Below are positions 60,111-64,000 of a DNA stretch of 64,000 bases, in pieces. Position numbers and translations under genes: made by a program. Location: NCBI RefSeq assembly GCF_030580935.1, contig NZ_JAUQOM010000004.1, positions 124,001-188,000 on the forward strand. Reading direction: 5' to 3'. Source of the stretch: Sphingobium cyanobacteriorum. GTDB taxonomy: Bacteria; Pseudomonadota; Alphaproteobacteria; Sphingomonadales; Sphingomonadaceae. The notes below the pieces were generated by a model. It did no database searches and was not told the DNA's origin. It saw only the letters and a program-made list of their open reading frames with translations. Every line of letters starts with the position of its first letter. Position 1 is the stretch's first letter.

Positions 60111-62525
60111 ATGAAGTCGCATGTTCGCGTGGCCGTAATCGGCGGTGGTGTGGTCGGTTGCAGCATCCTCTACCACCTGACGAAACTGGGTTGGTCGGAT
60201 GTCGCCCTGATCGAACGGAAAGAGCTTACTTCAGGGTCGAGCTGGCACGCGGCAGGCGGGTTCCACGCGCTCAACAGCGATCCGGGCATCGCCAAACTGC
60301 AATCCTACACGATCGAACTATATCGCGAGATAGAGGCACTTTCGGAACATAGCGTGGGTATCCATATGACCGGCGGCATCAATATCGCCGCCACCGACGC
60401 GCGCTGGGAATTCCTGCGCGCCGACCATGCCCGTCACCGCGTTCTTGGCCTTGAAACCCATCTGCTCACCCCGTCCGAGATCCGGGATATATGTCCGCTG
60501 ATCGACGTCACGGACGTGCGCGGCGCCTTGTTCGACAGCCATGAAGGCCATGTCGATCCCTCCGGCGCAACCTATGCCTATGCGAAGGCAGCCAAAAAGG
60601 CGGGCGCGGACATTTATCGCCATACCCGCGTGATGGACCTGAAGCCTACCGGCCGTGGCACCTGGCGCGTTATCACCGATCAGGGCGAGATCGAGGCCGA
60701 ACATGTCGTCAACGCCGCGGGTCTGTGGGCGCGCGAGATGGGCGCGATGGTCGGCGTGCAGTTGCCGCTGATCCCGATGGAACATCATTATCTGATCACG
60801 GAGGACATCCCGGAGATCGTCGCCGCGGCGCGGGAATTGCCGCTGATTCTGGATCTGGATGCTGAAATCTACATGCGGCAGGAACGGGGCGGCATGCTGG
60901 TGGGCGTTTATGAAAAGGACGCAAAGCCGTGGGCCGTCAACGGCACCCCATGGGATTATGGCGAAACCGAATTGCTGCCGCCCCAGCTCGATCGCCTCGC
61001 CGATGCGCTCATCAAGGGCTATGAACGGTTCCCGGCCGTGGCCGAAGCGGGGATCAGGCGCATCATCAACGGGCCGTTCACTTTCTCGCCGGATGGCAAT
61101 CCGCTGATCGGCCCGGTTCCGGGCGTACCCAATTACTGGTCCGCATGCGGCGTGATGGCCGGTTTCGCGCAGGGCGGCGGCGTGGGCCTGTCGATCGCGC
61201 AGTGGATCATCGACGGGGAACCGAGCGAAGATATTTTCGCCATGGATGTGGCCCGGTTCGGCCCCTATGCCACGCCCGGCTACACAACGGAGAAGGCAAG
61301 GGAATTTTATGCCAATCGTTTCCTGCTGGCATACCCGAACGAATATTGGCCCGCCGGCCGCGATATGCAGCATGATGCCCTGTTCGATTCGCTGAAAGCC
61401 CGAAACGCGGTGTTCGGCGTCAGCTATGGCCTGGAAATCCCGCTCTACTTTGCCGCAGAGGGTGAAGAGGCCGTCGAAACCCCGTCATTGCGCCGGTCGA
61501 ACGCCTTCCCCAATGTCGCACGCGAAGTGAAAGCCGTGCAGGAGGGCGTGGGCATATTGGACGCATCCTCCTTCGCCAAATATGAGGTGAGCGGGCCGAA
61601 CGCCGCCGCCGCCCTCGATCGGCTGATCGCGAACCGGCTGCCCGGCACGGGACGCATTCGCCTGGCCCCCCTGCTGGCGCCCAGCGGCAGGCTGATGGGC
61701 GACCTGACGGTCATGCGTCTTGCCGAGGATCGCTTCTTCCTGTTCGGATCCGGCTATCTCCAGGCCTGGCACGGCCGCTGGTTCGACACGCACCTCAAAG
61801 CCGAAGGCGTGACGATCCGTAACCGCACACAGGAGTATCAGGGCATCCACCTTGCCGGCCCCAATGCCCGCACATTGCTGGAACGGCTGACGTCTTGCGA
61901 CGTATCGGACAAGGCCCTGCCGTTCATGGGCGTGCGCGAAATGGAGGTGGGCCTGGCCCCGGCCATGGTCGCGCGCCTCTCGCTGACCGGCGAGCTGACA
62001 TATGAGATATATATGCCCGCACAGTGCCTGCGCGCGGCCTATCTCAAGGCGATCGCACTCGGCCAGGATCTGGGCGTGGTCGATTTCGGCTTCCACGCCC
62101 TGGCGTCCATGCGTCTGGAAAAAAGCTATGGCATCTGGTCGCGTGAATTCAGCCGGGACTATACGCCGGGCATGGCGGGCCTTGGCCGCTTCATCGACTT
62201 CAGCAAGGACTTCATCGGCAAGGATGCCGCCCTGGCCGAACGGGACACGCCCGCCGATCGCACATTGGTGACTTTGGCCGTCGAGGCGACGGATGCCGAT
62301 GCGTCCGGTTACGAGCCGGTATGGCATGACGGGAACTATGTCGGCTTCGTGACGTCGGGTGGTTATGGCCACCGGGTAGGCACCAGCATCGTGATGGCCT
62401 ATATCGACCGGGCGGTCGCCGACGCACCGAATGGCTTTGCAGTATCGATCCTGGGCGAGAAGCGCCCCGCGCAAATCGCACGAGAAGCCCTGTATGATCC
62501 CGCCTCCGTCCGCCCGCGCAGTTAA
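60111..62525 (+). CDS. Dimethylglycine/sarcosine dehydrogenase-like FAD protein with GcvT domain
   Basis: 804 residues, usual for the DMGDH/SARDH family. N-terminal FAD domain VAVIGGGVVGCSILYHLTK, the His46 of SSWHAAGGFH which is the covalent-FAD residue of this family, then YWSACGVMAGFAQGGGVG. From about residue 430 a GcvT-type folate-binding region follows (GVGILDASSFAKYEVSGP, LEKSYGIWSREFSRDYTP). It demethylates dimethylglycine or a related N-methylglycine, passing the carbon to folate. GAGAGG lies 8 nt before the ATG. Divergent from soxB with two putative operators between; followed 45 bp on by a CapA-like gene. Confidence 0.9.
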   Translation: MKSHVRVAVIGGGVVGCSILYHLTKLGWSDVALIERKELTSGSSWHAAGGFHALNSDPGIAKLQSYTIELYREIEALSEHSVGIHMTGGINIAATDARWEFLRADHARHRVLGLETHLLTPSEIRDICPLIDVTDVRGALFDSHEGHVDPSGATYAYAKAAKKAGADIYRHTRVMDLKPTGRGTWRVITDQGEIEAEHVVNAAGLWAREMGAMVGVQLPLIPMEHHYLITEDIPEIVAAARELPLILDLDAEIYMRQERGGMLVGVYEKDAKPWAVNGTPWDYGETELLPPQLDRLADALIKGYERFPAVAEAGIRRIINGPFTFSPDGNPLIGPVPGVPNYWSACGVMAGFAQGGGVGLSIAQWIIDGEPSEDIFAMDVARFGPYATPGYTTEKAREFYANRFLLAYPNEYWPAGRDMQHDALFDSLKARNAVFGVSYGLEIPLYFAAEGEEAVETPSLRRSNAFPNVAREVKAVQEGVGILDASSFAKYEVSGPNAAAALDRLIANRLPGTGRIRLAPLLAPSGRLMGDLTVMRLAEDRFFLFGSGYLQAWHGRWFDTHLKAEGVTIRNRTQEYQGIHLAGPNARTLLERLTSCDVSDKALPFMGVREMEVGLAPAMVARLSLTGELTYEIYMPAQCLRAAYLKAIALGQDLGVVDFGFHALASMRLEKSYGIWSREFSRDYTPGMAGLGRFIDFSKDFIGKDAALAERDTPADRTLVTLAVEATDADASGYEPVWHDGNYVGFVTSGGYGHRVGTSIVMAYIDRAVADAPNGFAVSILGEKRPAQIAREALYDPASVRPRS

Positions 62526-62570
62526 GCAGGCCATGGCGACACGCTTTCCAGATGCTGGGGAAATAGCACC

Positions 62571-63908
62571 ATGATTCGCACCGTCCTTGCCACCCTGGCC
62601 CTGCTCGCGTCATCCACCGCGCTGGCATCCGCAACGCCTGCCGTTACACCGACACGAACAGCTATGACGGGGGATTTCACGCTGCTCGTAGGGGGCGACT
62701 TGCTCGGCCCCTACGACACGTCCATCGATCCGGTTCCACCGCGTTTCCAACCTGTGGCCGACCTGATCCGCAAGGCCGACGTGTCTTTCGCCAATCAGGA
62801 AGGCAATAGTTTCGACCTCAGCAGCTTCACAGGTTCCATCGCGGCGGAAAATGGCGGCGGCTATCCGATCCATACACCCGCCACCATGCGTGGCCTGCGC
62901 GCGATCGGTATCAACCTGCTTTCGCGCGCCAACAACCATTCCCTGGACTGGGGAGAAGCCGGGTTGCTGGCGTCCGACGTGGCGCTGGATGCCATCGGCT
63001 TCATGCATGCCGGGACGGGTCGGAGCCTGACGGAGGCGCGTGAACCGGCGGTGATCGACACCGGCCGTGGCCGCGTCGCCCTGATTGCGACCGCCTCGAC
63101 CTTTCCCGGCATATCGCCCGCGGGCAATGCAGCGCGGGGCGCCGGACCGCGACCGGGCATGAACCCGCTGCATGTCGAACCTGTCCATCTCGTCAATGGC
63201 AAGGAGATGGAGGCGCTCGTGTCGATCACGCGCCGGGGCGGCTGGCAGGGTTATGACCTGCCGGACGCGGATCGCCCGGCCAAAGAAGTGCATCTGGCCG
63301 GAACGCTGTACCGCGCATCCGACACACCCGGCCTCCATTATGATGTCAGCGCCGCCGACAGGCGCGCACTGCTGGAGTCGGTCGCATCGGCCGCGACAGG
63401 TTCGGACCTCGTTCTCTTTTCGATCCATGCCCACGAAACCCTGTCGGGCGCCTATGAAGACCCCGCACCCGCCGATTTCCTGCCCCCGCTATTCCATGAC
63501 GCCATCGACAAGGGCGCGGCGCTGGTTGTTCGCCACGGCCCGCACGCCACGCAGGGCATAGAGATCTACAAGGGCAAGCCGATCTTCTATGGCACCGGGC
63601 ATTTCTTCTTCGAACTGCCACGCACGCTCACCATAGCGGGAGACGGACCGAACAGGCAGACGGTCACTTTCCCGGATAGCTGGTGGGAATCCACGCTGGC
63701 AACAGTGCACTATCATGATGGCAAGCTCGTCCGCATCCGCATTTACCCGATCGCCATCATCGACGCCGACGGCCCCGAAAAGGGCGTGCCCACACTGGCG
63801 CGCGGCGCGCAGGCGAAAGCGATACTTGAGCGGGTGGCGGAGCGTTCGAAGGCGTTCGGCACCCGCATGAGGATTGAGGGTGAAACGGCTGTGATCGATC
63901 ATTTCTGA
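62571..63908 (+). CDS. Exported CapA-family (PF09587) metallophosphoesterase-like protein
   Basis: 445 residues with a signal peptide (LALLASSTALASA). CapA motifs: LLVGGDLLGPYD, FANQEGNSF, SRANNHSLDWG, SIHAHETLSG and RHGPHATQGIEIYKGKPIF, the calcineurin-like fold metal ligands. Classical CapA/PgsA members act in poly-gamma-glutamate synthesis or hydrolysis. Located 45 bp after the dehydrogenase on the same strand, it may be in that transcript; a role on gamma-glutamyl or peptide conjugates of the substrate is conceivable but unproven. Confidence 0.82.
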   Translation: MIRTVLATLALLASSTALASATPAVTPTRTAMTGDFTLLVGGDLLGPYDTSIDPVPPRFQPVADLIRKADVSFANQEGNSFDLSSFTGSIAAENGGGYPIHTPATMRGLRAIGINLLSRANNHSLDWGEAGLLASDVALDAIGFMHAGTGRSLTEAREPAVIDTGRGRVALIATASTFPGISPAGNAARGAGPRPGMNPLHVEPVHLVNGKEMEALVSITRRGGWQGYDLPDADRPAKEVHLAGTLYRASDTPGLHYDVSAADRRALLESVASAATGSDLVLFSIHAHETLSGAYEDPAPADFLPPLFHDAIDKGAALVVRHGPHATQGIEIYKGKPIFYGTGHFFFELPRTLTIAGDGPNRQTVTFPDSWWESTLATVHYHDGKLVRIRIYPIAIIDADGPEKGVPTLARGAQAKAILERVAERSKAFGTRMRIEGETAVIDHF

Positions 63909-63910
63909 GA

Positions 63911-63953
63911 CTGGAGCGGGGCGATCCGATTGCATGGGATCGCCCCGCTCCAG
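63911..63953. terminator. Strong rho-independent terminator after the CapA-like gene
   Basis: A perfect 17-bp stem (CTGGAGCGGGGCGATCC at 63911-63927, complement at 63937-63953), 9-nt loop and a following CTTTTCC. It begins 3 bp after the CapA-like stop at 63908 and ends the dehydrogenase/CapA transcript. The remaining 47 bases show nothing recognisable. Confidence 0.85.
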
Positions 63954-64000
63954 CTTTTCCGTGAGGGGCGGCAGGCGGCCTTGCCCGCGCCGGGCCTTTC

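Noticed and set aside
1..64000. CRISPR array, tRNA/rRNA genes, insertion sequences or integration sites
   Set aside because: No regularly spaced repeats, no tRNA-like cloverleaf next to integrases, and no transposase or integrase protein features were seen in the window.

Overview
The window is high-GC alphaproteobacterial DNA, most likely from a sphingomonad (Sphingobium, Novosphingobium or Sphingomonas type). Three or four TonB-dependent outer-membrane proteins sit beside catabolic operons, there are a membrane-anchored winged-helix regulator, DUF6644 proteins and paired S10 peptidases, and starts are often ATG/GTG/TTG with ATGA-type overlaps. The genus is an inference from gene content. 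No tRNA, rRNA, CRISPR array, transposase or integrase was seen. Coding density is high and nearly every base is explained by about 50 genes.

Region 1 (1-25560) is an aromatic and amine catabolism island. It has a gentisate-type ring-cleavage dioxygenase with a fumarylacetoacetate-hydrolase-family partner. A nitrilase and a flavin reductase are divergent from them. Next come a pseudo-beta-lactamase, a tiny membrane ORF and a membrane-bound winged-helix regulator. After these are a DUF6644 pair with a haem-c lipoprotein, and an AraC regulator beside an amine-oxidation set (ornithine-cyclodeaminase-like, RidA, FAD oxidoreductase). An aldehyde dehydrogenase and an APC permease follow. Then comes an overlapping operon of acyl-CoA synthetase, Cys-less thiolase homologue, DUF35-SDR fusion and cyclase-family hydrolase, followed by a MarR regulator and indolepyruvate oxidoreductase iorAB. 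A 13-bp AT-rich dyad, identical at two places and nearly identical at a third, lies in front of the dioxygenase/nitrilase pair, the acyl-CoA synthetase and iorA. This suggests one MarR regulon.

Region 2 (25770-43271) holds a TonB receptor, an NTF2-like protein, a sorbosone-dehydrogenase-like beta-propeller, a second TonB receptor with a NylB-like serine hydrolase and LuxR regulator, and a PepSY membrane protein. It then has a three-gene set (endonuclease/exonuclease/phosphatase-family hydrolase, plug-less TonB-type barrel, secreted propeller) and an opposite-strand envelope glycoconjugate set (DUF2334 deacetylase, LPG-synthase-like flippase, DUF2141, glycosyltransferase).

Region 3 (43500-63953) looks like one regulon for N-methylated glycine compounds. 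It contains two S10 peptidases, an MFS transporter, a TetR regulator, a GbcA-like Rieske oxygenase, a TonB receptor, an M19 dipeptidase homologue, purU, heterotetrameric sarcosine oxidase (soxBDAG), a dimethylglycine/sarcosine dehydrogenase-like protein and a CapA-like protein. Four copies of a 16-bp dyad (ATACAYWHRTGYATCG) stand in front of the S10 operon, the TonB receptor, soxB and the dehydrogenase. A reasonable reading is that an N-methyl-amino-acid conjugate is imported, hydrolysed and demethylated through dimethylglycine and sarcosine to glycine, with the one-carbon units leaving through folate and PurU. The substrate is not known from the sequence.
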